In this document: positions 1 to 9,504 of the stretch, piece after piece
Layout of the letters: the number at the start of each line of letters is the position of its first letter
Numbering within the stretch: the stretch's first letter is position 1
DNA from: RHKX01 sp963784885
GTDB lineage: Bacteria > Actinomycetota > Thermoleophilia > Solirubrobacterales > 70-9
DNA length: 64,000 nucleotides
NCBI GenBank assembly: GCA_963784885.1
Contig: CAWATA010000002.1
Location: forward strand, 1-64,000
Direction: 5' to 3'
Translations under genes and position numbers: made by a program
The notes under the pieces: generated by a model
Seen by the model: the letters and a program-made list of their open reading frames with translations, nothing else
Told to the model about the DNA's origin: nothing
Databases searched by the model: none

Positions 1-752
1 ACTGCGCATGGCGGCCACGTCGGCGTCGCGTGATGCATCCAACCGGGAGGATCTTCTCGGACCTGCCCGGCTGCCTGGGCGTGGAGCCCGAACTGCTCAC
101 CGGCGAAGCGGAGGCGACCCTGTCGTTCTCGGGTGCGGCCTCCGGACTCGCACCCGACGGCGGGCCGTACCTTGTGGTGGACATCGGCGGTGGTTCCACC
201 GAGTTCGCCGTCGGTGCGGCCAGGGTGGAAGCGGCCGCCTCGATCCAGATGGGCTGTGTCCGCCTGACCGAGAAGTACCTCCACCACGACCCACCGCTTC
301 CCGAGGAGTTGTCGAACTGCCTTGCCGAGGTCGAGTTCCACGTCGACGGCGTGATCCGGGATCACCCGCTGATGGCTTCTGCCACCCGCCTCATCGGCCT
401 GGCGGGCACGGTCACCAACGTGGCTGCCGTCGAGCTGGGCCTTCCCCAGTACGACCCTGACGCCATCCATCACTTCAATCTGACCAAGGACGCGGCCGAG
501 GACGTGTTCCGCACCCTCGCCACCGAGTCGGTGGCGGATCGGATGCACAACCCCGGGTTGGAACCCCGACGAGCGGACGTCATCGTGGGCGGCTGCTGTG
601 TTCTGGTGGGAATCATGCGCCGGCTCGGCTTCGACGAGTGTCTGGTGTCGGAGGCCGACATTCTCGATGGCCTGGTGCTGTCACAGCTTCCGCGGACCGA
701 GACGCCGGGACCGTGGGTCGGTAAGGGTCAGGAAGGGGATGGTCCGGAGTGA
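1..752 (+). CDS. ppx: Ppx/GppA exopolyphosphatase, 3' part, one frameshift
   Basis: This is the C-terminal part of a Ppx/GppA-family phosphatase, which hydrolyses polyphosphate or the 5'-phosphate of pppGpp; the 5' end lies outside the window. The sequence shows ELLTGEAEA, then the phosphate-binding VDIGGGSTEF motif of the actin-like ATPase fold, then GLAGTVTNVAA. The family's conserved ATSASRDASNRED segment reads in frame 2 (about bases 11-52) and the rest in frame 3. One base is therefore missing or extra near base 50-58. The gene ends at the TGA at 750-752, 34 bases before the next start. Family assignment is firm; polyphosphatase versus pppGpp phosphatase cannot be decided. The break looks like a sequencing error because both halves are well conserved. 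Confidence 0.85.
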   Translation, partial: CAWRPRRRRVMHPTGRIFSDLPGCLGVEPELLTGEAEATLSFSGAASGLAPDGGPYLVVDIGGGSTEFAVGAARVEAAASIQMGCVRLTEKYLHHDPPLPEELSNCLAEVEFHVDGVIRDHPLMASATRLIGLAGTVTNVAAVELGLPQYDPDAIHHFNLTKDAAEDVFRTLATESVADRMHNPGLEPRRADVIVGGCCVLVGIMRRLGFDECLVSEADILDGLVLSQLPRTETPGPWVGKGQEGDGPE

Positions 753-786
753 GACGCAGACGGACCGCTCCCACTTCTCCGCCCAC

Positions 787-1391
787 ATGGCCCTGGTCAC
801 CCTGCAGGGCCCCCGGGTGGTGCTGCGTCCGTTGGCAGCCAGTGACTTCCAGCAATGGCGCGAAAGGTGCGGCGTCGTTGCGCCGATTGGCTCACCCAGT
901 GGGAACCACGTCCGACCCCCGGCCAGCCGGACACGGTCGAGGACCGCAACGCCTTCGCATCGCGGTGTTCGGTACGACTCCGTGAGATCCAGCTCGGAAC
1001 CGGCTTCGGCTTCGGGATATTCGTCGACCGGAAGTTCCGCGGCGAGGTCAATCTGAACACGATCCATCGGGGGGCCCGGCAGAACGCCTATGTGGGCTAC
1101 TGGATCGACCAGGACGTCGCAGGAGCAGGATTCATGCCGGAGGCGGTGGCCATGACCCTGCAGTTCGCATTCGAGGACCTACACCTGCACCGGGTACAGA
1201 TCGCCATAGTTCCCCGCAACACTGCCAGTCGGCGGGTGGTGGAGAAGCTGAGCCTGCGCGAGGAGGGAATTGCGCTTCGCTACCTCCAGATCGACGGCGT
1301 GTGGGAGGACCACATCCGATACGCCATCACCTCCGAGGAGTGGCTCGATCGCCACGACGAGTTCATGCACGGCTGGATCAGTCCGAGCTGA
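787..1391 (+). CDS. RimJ/RimL-type GNAT N-acetyltransferase (one frameshift)
   Basis: This is a GNAT-fold acetyltransferase of the RimJ/RimL group, which moves acetyl from acetyl-CoA to the N-terminus of ribosomal or other proteins. The N-terminal strand LQGPRVVLRPLAASDF reads from the ATG at 787 in frame 1. From about base 865 the protein continues in frame 3 with DWLTQWEPR, then YVGYWIDQDVAGAGFMPEAV and NTASRRVVEKLSLREEGI, the family's acetyl-CoA loop and C-terminal region. One indel near 860-870 explains the switch. Length (about 200 aa) is normal for the family. The stop at 1389-1391 overlaps by 14 bases the stop of the convergent enoyl-CoA hydratase. The substrate is unknown. Confidence 0.8.
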
Positions 1392-2141
1392 TTGCTGCCC
1401 GCATCGCCGCAAGTCGTTCGGCGAACGTGGTGAGTCCATGGAGCGGACCTGCTTGGCGAGTTCATGGTCGACGGCCCGGTCGTGGTCATCGATTGCGGAC
1501 ACCTCGGCCAGCGTCGCCTTGGTGGCCGAGGCGGCAGCCCTTGTGTGGTACTGCGGCCGCTCGCCCCGCTGATCCTCGATCGCACGGTGCGCCAGGTCCT
1601 CCGCGGCGGTGTGTTCCCACGCCAACCCGTGGCGCACCGAGGACTCGGCGTCGAGAACCTGACCGAACAGCACCATCGCCGCCGCGGTCTGGTGCCGACG
1701 ATCCGGCGCAGCATCCAGGTGTGGCCACCGCCCGGATGGATGCCCAGGTCGAGGAATCGACAGTCGAATCGGGCACCCGCGCCGGCGATGCGAACGTCAC
1801 AGGCGAGCGCAAGGTTCACGCCCGCCCCCACCGCGGCTCCGTTGACGGCGGCCAGCGTGGGCAGCGGGCTGTGGGCGACGGCCAGGAACCCGTCGTAGAT
1901 GGCTCGGAGGCCCGCTTCGCGGTGAGTTTCCCAGCTGTGTGAGGTCGGCTCCCGCGGCAGAACGCCCGCCCCTCTCCGGTGAGAACAACTGATCCGGTCC
2001 GCCCATCGGCGGCCAGGTCGTCCATGGTCCCCCTGAGTCTCCTCCGCACAGCCCCACCGACAGGGCGTTGCGTCGCCGGGGGTCGTCCAGACTGACCACA
2101 GCCACACCGTCGTCGCGTCGAAGAAGTCGAATGTGAGCCAA
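1378..2141 (-). CDS. Enoyl-CoA hydratase/isomerase family protein (several frameshifts)
   Basis: This is a crotonase-fold protein, probably an enoyl-CoA hydratase of fatty-acid or acyl-CoA breakdown. Pieces in different minus-strand frames join into one family member: AHIRLLRRDDGVAVVSLDDP and RRNALS near 2135-2060, GSVVLTGEGRAFCRGADL near 1990-1945, ALACDVRIAGAGARFDCRF with GIHPGGGHTWMLRRIVG near 1820-1700, MVLFGQVLDAESSVRHGLAW near 1676-1615, and FAERLAAMRAAISSD ending at the stop 1378-1380. At least four indels are needed. The suggested start is TTG at 2141, giving MAHIRLL; no better start is seen. It is divergent from the glycosyltransferase starting at 2170. Exact substrate is unknown. 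Confidence 0.7.
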
Positions 2142-2169
2142 CTCGGGGCCGCCCGGTACCGTCGTCGCC

Positions 2170-3407
2170 GTGAAGATCCTCGCGGTCGCCGAACTGTACC
2201 CATGGCCCGCAGTGGACGGATACCGCCAGCGTCTCGAACACCTGATCTCGGCGCTGACCCGGATCGGTGAAGTGGATCTGTTCACCGCCGCTCCAGCCGA
2301 TGGATCAGTACCCACCACACCGTCCATCGACGGAATCGGGACGGTGGTGACCAGTCCAATGAGCCCTCGGCCGGGCAGGGGCTGGCTGCCCGAGTGGTCG
2401 CGTCCGACCTGCCCCGACGTATGTTCGCCGCCGACTGGACCGAGGCACGCCGCGTGCTGGAGCGCGGGTCCTGAGCCCGATGTGGTCTGGTACTCGCTGC
2501 TCGACACCTGGGTGGCCTTCGGCGACCTCCTTCCCCACGCTCGCTCGATCGTGGACTTCGACAATCTGGAGAACCTCGCAGTTCGTCTGCGTCGTCGGCA
2601 GGGCCCAGATTCGCGCCCGGGTCCTCCGCCGGTGAGAGGGCCCTGCGCCGGGGCACGTTGGATGACGTCGCGAACGATGGATGCCATCGACTAGGGCCGT
2701 TGGGAAGGCACCCAGCAGCGGTGCGCGGAGGAGGTCGACCGAGTCGTGGTGTGCTCGCCGCTGGACGTCGAACGGTCTGGTTGCGACAACGCGGTGGCTG
2801 TTCCCAACGGGGCCGATGTTCCCCGGCGGGGCGGACACGGACCGTGGTGAGTTGCGGGGCGACGTACCGACGATGTTGTTCGTGGCCGCCCTCGACTACG
2901 AGCCCAACACCGATGCCATCGAGTGGTTCGTCGACAAGATCCTGCCGTTGGTCCGACGCCGGATGTCCAGGGCGGTCGTACGGGTCGTCGGGCGAGGGTC
3001 GGAGAAGGTCGAGTGGATCGCCGATGTACCGGGCGTGGACCTGATCGGCGAGGTCGATGAGATCGGCCCCGAACTGGATCGCGGTGGATGTGTCGATCGT
3101 GCCCATCCGGTGCGGGCAGACGCCGTCGAAGGTCATCGAGGCCATGGCCCACCACATTCCGATCGTGTCGACCGCCGTGGGTTGCGAGGGCATCGACCTG
3201 GTCGACGGCACCCACGCCCTGATCGCCGATGACCCGCTCACGTTCGTGGACGCCTGCCTGTCACTGCTGGCGAGCGGGCAGGAGCGGCAGAGGCTGGCCG
3301 ATGCGAGTGTGGAGCTGTTCGAGCAGCGGTACACCTGGGATGCAATTGGCGACCGCGTCGTGGATCTGGTTCGCGAGGTCACCTCGAGCGAGCCGACCCT
3401 CGACTGA
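2170..3407 (+). CDS. Glycosyltransferase, GT4-like (several frameshifts)
   Basis: This is a GT-B-fold glycosyltransferase that probably transfers a sugar to a cell-envelope acceptor. A GTG start at 2170 gives MKILAVAELYPWPAVDGYRQ, the typical N-terminal Rossmann strand. VDFDNLENLAVR follows near 2550-2600. After frame changes the C-terminal half reads TMLFVAALDYEPNTDAIEWF near 2873-2930, then SKVIEAMAHHIPIVST with GCEGIDLVDGTHALIADDP to the stop at 3405-3407. Three or more indels lie between about 2380 and 3060. The size (about 410 aa) suits the family. Its 3' end overlaps that of the convergent epimerase gene by 29 bases. Donor and acceptor are not predictable. Confidence 0.75.
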
Positions 3408-4508
3408 GTGTGCCCGTCGGGTCTCTCAAGTCGCCGCCTGTGGGGCGCACGACGGCGGGGGAGTGCCGGAAGAACTGCTCGACGTCCTTCTCGTAGCGAT
3501 AGCCGCTCTCGTCGCCCACCACATCACGCAGTCGGCTGGTCTCCACGAAGTGGCGCACCGCCTCCGCCGATGTGTACTCGTACTCGAACCCGGCCCGCTT
3601 GAGGCGCGAGTTGTCGACCCCGCGGCCGTAGCGAAGCAGGTTCATGTACTCCTCGGGGTAGATCCACACCGAGCAGGCGCAGCGGAGTAGTCATGAAGCT
3701 GGTTCCCACCGGGAGGATCGGAATGGTGCGCTTACCGCAGATCGTGGCCACCTCGGACCAGGGCAGGAGCCCGTCTCCGGCCACGTTGTACACACCCGGG
3801 AGCTCGTGACGCAGGGCGAACAGCATCGCCCTGATCACGTCGTCCTCGCGTACGAACTGGAAGCGGGGGTCGAAGCCGAGCAGCGAGGGCACGGCCGGGA
3901 GCCGCAGCGCCCTCGTCAGCGGTGTCTCGATGTCGTCGCCGATCACGTTCGAGAACCGCAGCAGTGACACGTTCACGTGCGGGTTGTCCTCGGTGAAGTC
4001 GTTGACGTATCCCTCGACGGCCTCGAGGCTGCGTTCGACCGGGCGGCGGGCCACACGCGACCGGGGGTGTCCTCGGTGAACCACACCGGGTCTTCGGCGG
4101 CGCAGCCGTAGACGACGGTGGCGGACTTGAGGAGGACGTTGCGCACGCTGGAGTCGGATCTGGATGCGGCGGCGAACAGGTTCATGGTGCCGATGACGTT
4201 TATCTCGTGCATGGCGGCCTTGGACATCTGGCGTGGGATCATCGACGAGGAACGTGTGGACGATGGTGTCGACCTGGGTGGCCTTCACGATCCGCGCCAG
4301 GGTGGAGTAGTTGGCGTCGACCCGTACGTACTCGGTGCGCTCGAGCTCCACGGTCGGCTCGGTCGTGTCCAGTCCCACGATGACCTCGACATCGGGGTCG
4401 GCCTCGAGCGCCTGGGCGACGAGCCCGCCCCAGAAGGTGCCGAGCCCGGTGACCAGGACCCGACGGGGGCCCTTGGGTCGTCGCTGCGGAGGTGCCGGAA
4501 GGACTCAC
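3379..4508 (-). CDS. NAD-dependent epimerase/dehydratase family protein (frameshifted)
   Basis: This is an extended SDR (NAD-dependent epimerase/dehydratase) of about 370 aa that probably acts on a nucleotide sugar or lipid-linked substrate. Minus-strand pieces line up in order: a GTG start at 4508, RVLVTGLGTFWGGLVAQALE (the nucleotide-binding G-x-x-G region) near 4470-4405, EYVRVDANYSTLARIVKATQ with VDTIVHTFLVDDP near 4335-4250, AMHEINVIGTMNLFAAAS near 4210-4155, VSLLRFSNVIGDDIETPL near 3975-3920, HELPGVYNVAGDGLLPWSEV near 3810-3760, and YMNLLRYGRGVDNSRLKRAG to the stop. At least four indels break it. It lies 7 bases downstream of the acyltransferase gene on the same strand, so the two probably form an operon for envelope lipid or glycan synthesis. 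Confidence 0.75.
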
Positions 4509-4515
4509 GTGTACC

Positions 4516-5472
4516 TCACCCGAACCAGACCGACTCTCGGTTGCGCAGCATCTCGTAGAGCGCGGCCTGGATGTGGTCGCGGATGGCCTCCGATTCCTCC
4601 ATCACACGTGAGCGGCTGTAGCGCTCCTGGTCCGCGGGGACGTCGAAGTGGACCGGATCGAGCACCTGAGGGTGAACTTGGCCGGGAAGTAGCCGGCTAT
4701 CCCGAGCGGGCCCAGCGCCAGCATGTTGGCCGTTATCGGCGCGTAGGGTGCGCCGATGGCCTTGGCCAGCCCGGGTATGTGCGCCAGGGTCGGCATGGCC
4801 TCCTCGGAGCCGACCACGGCGATGGGCACTACGGGTACGCCGGCGCGGATGGCGATCTCCACGAACCCACCTCGCCCGAAGCGGCGGAGTTGGTAGCGCT
4901 CGGCGAAGGTCTTGCCCGGCCCCTTGGAGCCCTCGGGGAACACCAGGACCAGTTGCTTCTGCTCGGAGAGGAGTCGGTAGGCGTTGTCGGGATGTGCGGG
5001 GAGTCCGCCGAGTCGCGACCACAGGGTGCCGACCACCGGTATCGAGCGGAAGAAGTTGTCGGCCAGCCCGTAGACCGGACGCTCCATTCTTCGGTCTCGA
5101 TGCCGTGCATATGATCACCGGGGCGTCGGCGGGAATGGCACCGGCGTGGTTGGCGACCAGGAGCGCACCGCCGTCGGTCGGGATCTTCTCCAGGCCATGC
5201 CAATCCGCGCGGAACCACTTGCGGTAGATGGGGTCGTACATCCGCCGGGCGATGGCCCTCATGTGTTCGGAGCGGCCCCACTCGTCGACATCCGAGGTTC
5301 GGGGGTCGGGCTTCGGTTCGTGGGCTCCGGCCGGGCAGGGGACGAGTTCACCGCCCTTGGTGGGAACGGATTCTCGCGCGCCGTCACCTCGTCCCAATGG
5401 CCGCCTCGTCCACCGCTGGCGGTGCACCGCCCGGTCGGCGCTGTGTCGTCCCCTCTCGGGGTCTGCAGCCAT
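4516..5472 (-). CDS. PlsC-type lysophospholipid acyltransferase (frameshifted)
   Basis: This is a 1-acylglycerol-3-phosphate-type acyltransferase that transfers a fatty acyl group to a lipid or glycolipid acceptor at the membrane. The minus strand shows YRKWFRADWHGLEKIP and then the acceptor motif NHAGAIPADAPVI, with the His and Asp of the family's catalytic pair. In the next frame it continues with FRSIPVVGTLWSRLGG, VFPEGSKGPGK (substrate-phosphate motif) and GGFVEIAIRAGVPVVPIAVV. The first frame returns for HFDVPADQERYSRSRV and the end MLRNRESVWFG. Indels lie near 5095 and 4670. The true start is uncertain, because the first 60 residues are unlike the family and a downstream start is possible. 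It precedes the epimerase gene. Confidence 0.75.
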   Translation of the reverse strand: MAADPERGRHSADRAVHRQRWTRRPLGRGDGARESVPTKGGELVPCPAGAHEPKPDPRTSDVDEWGRSEHMRAIARRMYDPIYRKWFRADWHGLEKIPTDGGALLVANHAGAIPADAPVIICTASRPKNGASGLRAGRQLLPLDTGGRHPVVATRRTPRTSRQRLPTPLRAEATGPGVPRGLQGAGQDLRRALPTPPLRARWVRGDRHPRRRTRSAHRRGRLRGGHADPGAHTRAGQGHRRTLRADNGQHAGAGPARDSRLLPGQVHPQVLDPVHFDVPADQERYSRSRVMEESEAIRDHIQAALYEMLRNRESVWFG

Positions 5473-5560
5473 GGTCGCATGCTAGGTCCACCCGGGCGTT
5501 GTGTCAGGAGCGTCGGCACGTCCCGGACGGTGTCACAGCCACCCACGAAGCAATGGGTAC

Positions 5561-5935
5561 ATGCCCAGACCGCAACTATCAGTTGTTCCGGAGGTGGACG
5601 CGACCCCGGCCACCGCAGTCGAGTTCTCCGAGGCTGTGCGATCCGTGATCGATCTCAGTCGCAGGGGTGGCCTCGTCCCGCCCGTGTTTCGTTCGCCGCC
5701 ACGACGCGAAGGGCGTCGACGGACCATCCGTCGCCGCGGATCCAAGCCCGCCGTGGTCGGTGTCCGCCGGACGGGTCGGCCCCGTCCGCGGTGCGGTCCG
5801 ACGTCATCGAGGGCGTGGTGGTGGCCAACGGCCTCACAGGCGAGCGAGTGGATCGGTTCCGCCATGCCGGCGGCTGGTCGGCTGTCGAAGGACGCCAACC
5901 GCCACCCCGGGCAAACGGATGTGCCACCATCGGAC
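5561..5935 (+). CDS. Conserved small protein of unknown function (frameshifted)
   Basis: The ATG at 5561 opens MPRPQLSVVPEVD, then EFSEAVRSVIDLSRRGGLVP, FRSPPRREGRRRTIRRRG and VGVRRTGRP in frame 2. Near base 5775 the coding sense moves to frame 1 with AVRSDVIEGVVVANGLTGER and VDRFRHAGGWSAVEG. The pattern (short acidic N-terminus, SPPR...TIRRR, then DVIEGVVVANGL) resembles a small protein I recall from Acidimicrobiia without an assigned function. At least one indel is present and the exact 3' end is not visible; it should stop before the tRNA at 5939. The function is unknown. Confidence 0.5.
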
Positions 5936-5938
5936 GAT

Positions 5939-6022
5939 GCCCGGGTGGCGTAACTGGCAGGCGCAGAGGGCTTAAAACCCTCAGTCCTTCGGGACGTGCG
6001 GGTTCGAGTCCCGCCCCGGGCA
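5939..6022 (+). tRNA. tRNA-Leu (anticodon UAA)
   Basis: A complete class II tRNA folds from these 84 bases. The acceptor stem GCCCGGG (5939-5945) pairs with CCCGGGC (6015-6021), with discriminator A at 6022. The anticodon stem GAGGG/CCCTC encloses the loop CTTAAAA, giving anticodon TAA. The long variable arm is GTCC-TTCG-GGAC, and the T arm is GCGGG-TTCGAGT-CCCGC. The long variable arm and anticodon identify leucine. CCA is not encoded. An integrase gene starts about 117 bases downstream on the same strand, so the 3' half of this tRNA is the likely attachment site of an integrated element. Confidence 0.97.
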
Positions 6023-6138
6023 CGTTGAAATTGCAGGGGTTCACCGATCTCCCCTTGTCTCACCAACCGGCTTCAGGTAGAAATAGTCGCGGTAGAGTCC
6101 GCGAAACTACCCGGACAAGTTCGCGGGAGAGGGCGTAC

Positions 6139-7291
6139 GTGTCGGGAACGGTCGAGCAGTACGGCAAGGGATGGCGGTACCGGGCGCGTGCGTCGCGTCG
6201 ATCCCTCCACGGGTAAGCGCCGCTGGGCCACCAAGGGCGGGTTCCCGACCAAGAAGTCGGCCCGCACAGCGCTGAACGCTGCGTTGACCGATGCCGACAA
6301 CGGCCGCGTGGTGCGTCGGTCCAAGGTCGACCTCGGTGAGTACCTCGACGGCTGGCTTGACGGCGTCGAGATGGACGTGAAGCCCACCACGGCGGCAGGG
6401 TATCGGCGAGCGGTTCGGACGCTCACGCAGCGGTTGGGCCAGGTGCGGATCCAGGACCTCACTCCGCTCGAGGTCGAGCGCATGTATCGAAGCCTCATCA
6501 AGGACGGACTGGCATCCAAGACGGTGCGCAACACCCACGGGGTGCTGCGGCGTGCGCTGGCAGACGCGGAGCGGTTGGGGTTGATCGTTCGCAATCCGGC
6601 CGCCACAGCACGTCCGCCGTCGGTCGAGCGCAAGGAGCAGACGACGTGGACGCCCCAGGAGCTCAACACCTTCTTCGAGTCGACACGAGGTCATCGGCTG
6701 TTCGCTTCGTTCGTGCTGAGCGCCACCACCGGGGTGCGACGCGGCGAGCTGCTCGGACTCCGGTGGCGTGAGGTCGACCTTGACGCCGGGCGGTTGGCAA
6801 TTGTGCGCACCATCACCACGGTGGACGGACACCCCATCGAAGCATCGACGAAGACGAACAGGAGTCGCCGGCGGATCTCGCTCGACGCCGTCACCGTCGA
6901 GGTGCTTCGCTCGCATCGCCAACGCCAGGAAGCGGAGCGGCGGATTGCGGGATCGCTGTGGCAGGACACGGATCTCGTGTTCACCCGTGAAGACGGAAGT
7001 GCGCTGCATCCCGACCGGTACACGCGCCTGTTCAGCAGATTGGTCCGCGCGGCTGGCGTGCCGAAGATCCGACTACACGATCTGCGCCACACCCATGCCA
7101 CGCTCGCGCTCGAAGCAGGTGTGCATCCGAAGGTCGTCTCCGAGCGGCTCGGCCATGCAACGGTTGGCATCACGCTTGACCTGTACTCACACGTGTCGCC
7201 GACCTTGGACGAAGCTGCAGCAGAGACGATCGCTGCCATGCTCGTCGTTCCAAATCACGCCCCCTCCTCGCCTGTCTTGAGGTCTGCGTAG
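6139..7291 (+). CDS. int: Tyrosine recombinase/phage-type integrase (one frameshift)
   Basis: This is a site-specific tyrosine recombinase that would integrate and excise the element next to the tRNA. The N-terminus reads from GTG 6139 as VSGTVEQYGKGWRYRARA in frame 1, then from about 6187 in frame 2 as RRVDPSTGKRRWATKGGF, the AP2-like arm-binding region. The core-binding SAM-like domain includes EYLDGWLDGVEMDVKPTT. The catalytic domain shows the first Arg in TTGVRRGELLGLRW (near 6730-6765), a Lys in STKTNRSRRRIS, the box II HDLRHTHATLALEAG (near 7078), the histidine of ERLGHATVGIT, and the nucleophilic Tyr of LDLYSHVSP (near 7185). One indel at about 6187 separates the first 16 codons; alternatively GTG 6188 is the start of a shorter protein. 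Its 3' end overlaps the convergent HTH gene by 37 bases. Confidence 0.9.
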
Positions 7292-7506
7292 AGACGGCCG
7301 GGCCGGGCGAGCATCTCCTCGAGCGCGGTCCTCGGCACGAGCAGCCGCCGACCCATCTGAATGACCGGGAGCCCATCGCGTTGGGTTGCACGCCAACGCC
7401 GGGCCGCCTCGTAGGCACTCGCCCGGCTGATGCGGAGCACGCTCGCAGCCTCCTCCACGGTCAGAATCTCGCCGTGTTCGGCCAGCAACTTCGTCGTTCC
7501 TAACAT
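7255..7506 (-). CDS. Excisionase-like helix-turn-helix DNA-binding protein
   Basis: This is a small protein of about 83 aa with a MerR/excisionase-type winged-helix domain (HTH_17-like). TVEEAASVLRISRASAYEAA is the helix-turn-helix, followed by LPVIQMGRRLLVPRTALEEM, the usual wing. Such proteins act as recombination directionality factors or local regulators beside integrases. It is convergent with and overlaps the 3' end of the integrase gene, the expected place. I prefer the start at 7506 (MLGTTKLLAEHG) because GGGAG lies 5 bases upstream; an in-frame ATG at 7518 is also possible. Whether it controls excision or only transcription is inference. Confidence 0.75.
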   Translation of the reverse strand: MLGTTKLLAEHGEILTVEEAASVLRISRASAYEAARRWRATQRDGLPVIQMGRRLLVPRTALEEMLARPGRLYADLKTGEEGA

Positions 7507-7519
7507 GAGCGCTCCCATT

Positions 7520-8372
7520 TCAGTTCCGTCTACCTATGTAGGCCCGGTCGCAGCGTCGGAGTTCGCGTGGGCGTCGCCGGAGCCCGGTGAACTTGCCTAT
7601 GAAGGTTTCAGGCAAGTTCAGTACTTGATGGTCGAGCACGACGTGCTGCGGGAGGTCCAGCACGACCCCGCGGCCAGATTTGTCGTGCGCCAGCCGAGAA
7701 TTTGCCGAACACGACGTCCGGCGGGAGGTCCAGCGGGATGTCGGTATGGCAGGGATCCGACGCCACGAGCTCGAGCAGGAGATCGAACACGACCCGGCCA
7801 CGATGGAGCACCCGCACGTAATGGCATGTGCTCGCTTGTCGGTTCGCTCGCATCCTCTGGACGCCAAAATTTCTGCAGTGCTGGCGTGCAGACGCGGTTG
7901 TGTCCAGTCCGCTGCGGTACCCAGGCACTCCAGGCGTGCTCGTCGCCAGCGCCACCCAGAAGGCGTGTCGGGCCGTTGGCGGCCGAGCCAGGCCGCTGGA
8001 GGACTCGGCACACCGCCAGCGGGAGGTTGAGCAGGTGCCCCGTAGGGGAACCTGCAAATGTGCGCGCCGGATCTGCTGTTCTGTGACGACGTGAGGGACC
8101 GGTGATCAGGTGTTCCGGACGAGCCGTCTCGGCGTGTGAACGAAGCCGTGCGCAAGCGACCGGGTCGCTGTTGGGGGGCAATACGGTTAGACGTCGAGGG
8201 TCGTGCGGGGTCATTTCGGGGTGGGGTGGAGCCCAGGCGGGTTCGCGCCGCCGCGATTGGCGAGGCATCGAGCAACTCGGAGTGAGCTACAGCCGGGCTG
8301 CACCGTTCGGTGGTTATCGTCACATCACACCTAAGCGCGCGCGATTTCGCCCGAGAGGGGGATACTTCGAAG
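7520..8372. other. 850-base stretch with no convincing gene; degenerate repeats
   Basis: No reading frame here has recognisable family features, and the open frames on both strands are rich in Arg/Ser/Pro as expected for out-of-frame G+C-rich DNA. The stretch contains the inverted repeat at 7589-7619. It also contains imperfect direct repeats of a block beginning GAGCACGACGTG (7634) or GAACACGACGTC (7707), each followed by CGGGAGGTCCAGC, with a shorter echo GAACACGACC at 7785. In one plus-strand reading these give E-H-D-V-x-R-E-V-Q-x-D repeats. It could be the remains of a frameshifted gene or non-coding island DNA. Confidence 0.4.
7589..7619. repeat. 9-bp perfect inverted repeat upstream of the HTH gene
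   Basis: GAACTTGCC (7589-7597) and GGCAAGTTC (7611-7619) are perfect reverse complements separated by 13 bases. It lies about 80 bases upstream of the HTH gene start, where an operator or recombination-factor site could be. There is no T-run after it, so a classical terminator is less likely. Confidence 0.5.
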
Positions 8373-9083
8373 ATGGGCACGGAGGAACGTCGCGCCGTCC
8401 GGGGCGCGGTCTACCAGGGCGACGGAGATGCTGTGGTGGCGGCGCTCAGTGGCCTCGACCTGGATCGCTCGCTGCAAGTCGGTGGAAGCGCTCTGCTGGT
8501 CGCTCTCGATGACGGCGCTGCCGGTGCTGGCGAGCTGGTCGGGCGGGTCGTAGCTGGGTTGCGCGAGCGAGGGTGGAAGGGTGATGAGGAGCTTGCTGTC
8601 GAGCTCGACGTCGCCAGGGGAGTGGCCGAGCCGACAGGGTTGACCGGTCTGCCGGTGAATCTGGAGGAGCTCAGCGAGCTGATCGAGTCCGGTGACCTCG
8701 GGGGCGGGGCGGTGAACCTGCACTCCGGCGAGGTGTGGCGCACCATGTCGTTCGACTTCTTCGAGGACGCCGGCATGGAGAGCCCGGATCTCGATGACCC
8801 AGACGAGTGGCTGCTGGTCGACGGCAGCGGGTCCCAGCAGGGCTACCGCGACATGGAGTTCTTCATCGCCACCGTCGAGGACCCGACCATTGCAGACCGC
8901 TTGGCAATTGCCATCGAGGGCAAGGGCGCGTTCCGCCGCTTCCGCGCCCTGCTGGAACGCTACGAGGAGGTAGAGGGCTCCTGGTACCGGTTCTCCGAGG
9001 AACGTCGGTGGGGGCGGGCACGATCGTGGCTTGCCGAGATCGGCTGCCGACCCGTGCCACGACAGCGATTCACCGCACGCTGA
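8373..9083 (+). CDS. UPF0158 family protein
   Basis: This is an intact 236-aa protein of the UPF0158 family (Pfam family of unknown function). The N-terminal half holds a predicted helical region, VRGAVYQGDGDAVVAALSGL. The conserved C-terminal half shows VNLHSGEVWRTM, a central acidic DDPDEWLLVDG, then DMEFFIATVEDPTIADRLAI, AIEGKGAFRRFRALLERYEE and FSEERRWGRARSWLAEIGCR, which are hallmark family segments. The start at ATG 8373 is chosen because GAGAGGGGG lies just upstream; an upstream GTG at 8310 has no such support. It sits inside the probable island between the integrase and the RHS toxin and, unlike its neighbours, is not frameshifted. Its role is unknown. Confidence 0.8.
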   Translation: MGTEERRAVRGAVYQGDGDAVVAALSGLDLDRSLQVGGSALLVALDDGAAGAGELVGRVVAGLRERGWKGDEELAVELDVARGVAEPTGLTGLPVNLEELSELIESGDLGGGAVNLHSGEVWRTMSFDFFEDAGMESPDLDDPDEWLLVDGSGSQQGYRDMEFFIATVEDPTIADRLAIAIEGKGAFRRFRALLERYEEVEGSWYRFSEERRWGRARSWLAEIGCRPVPRQRFTAR

Positions 9084-9504
9084 ACCTCTGGCTTGCGCCT
9101 CAGGACTGACCGTCAGCCTGTTCCGCTTGCGGACACGCCAGGCTGTGTCGCTCCTTGACCAGCTCCAGGAGAGGGATGTCGAGGCTGTCGCGGACTGCAG
9201 TGCAATGACGGTCGAAGTGCGTCGCACTCGTACTGTCATCGTCCACGGGATGTCCGGCGCTGTTGCCAGGCAATGCCGAGTTGCTGCGATGTACACACGA
9301 GCGCGGGTAACGGTGTCACCAGCTGAAACTGCGACCCAGGTTGCCGCTGCGATCGCGCGTGGCCGTTGCTGGGGGTGCAATGACCTGAACTTGGTCAATG
9401 CATGCGCCGACCGGAGCGGGCTGTTCTCGCGGTGCACTCCCGACGACACGGTCCTCGGTGAGCATGGCGGTCCAATTGGCCGCTATTGCACCCGAGTCCA
9501 ATCA

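Noticed and set aside
5903..5920. CCCCGGGCA just before the tRNA as a second attachment-site copy
   Set aside because: Only nine bases match the tRNA end, and it lies upstream within the preceding gene, not on the far side of the element.
7608..8057. Minus-strand frame containing VVFDLLLELVASDP and IPLDLPPDVVFGKF
   Set aside because: The pleasant-looking stretches come from the degenerate direct repeats on the plus strand; there is no ribosome-binding site, no family, and the rest is low-complexity.
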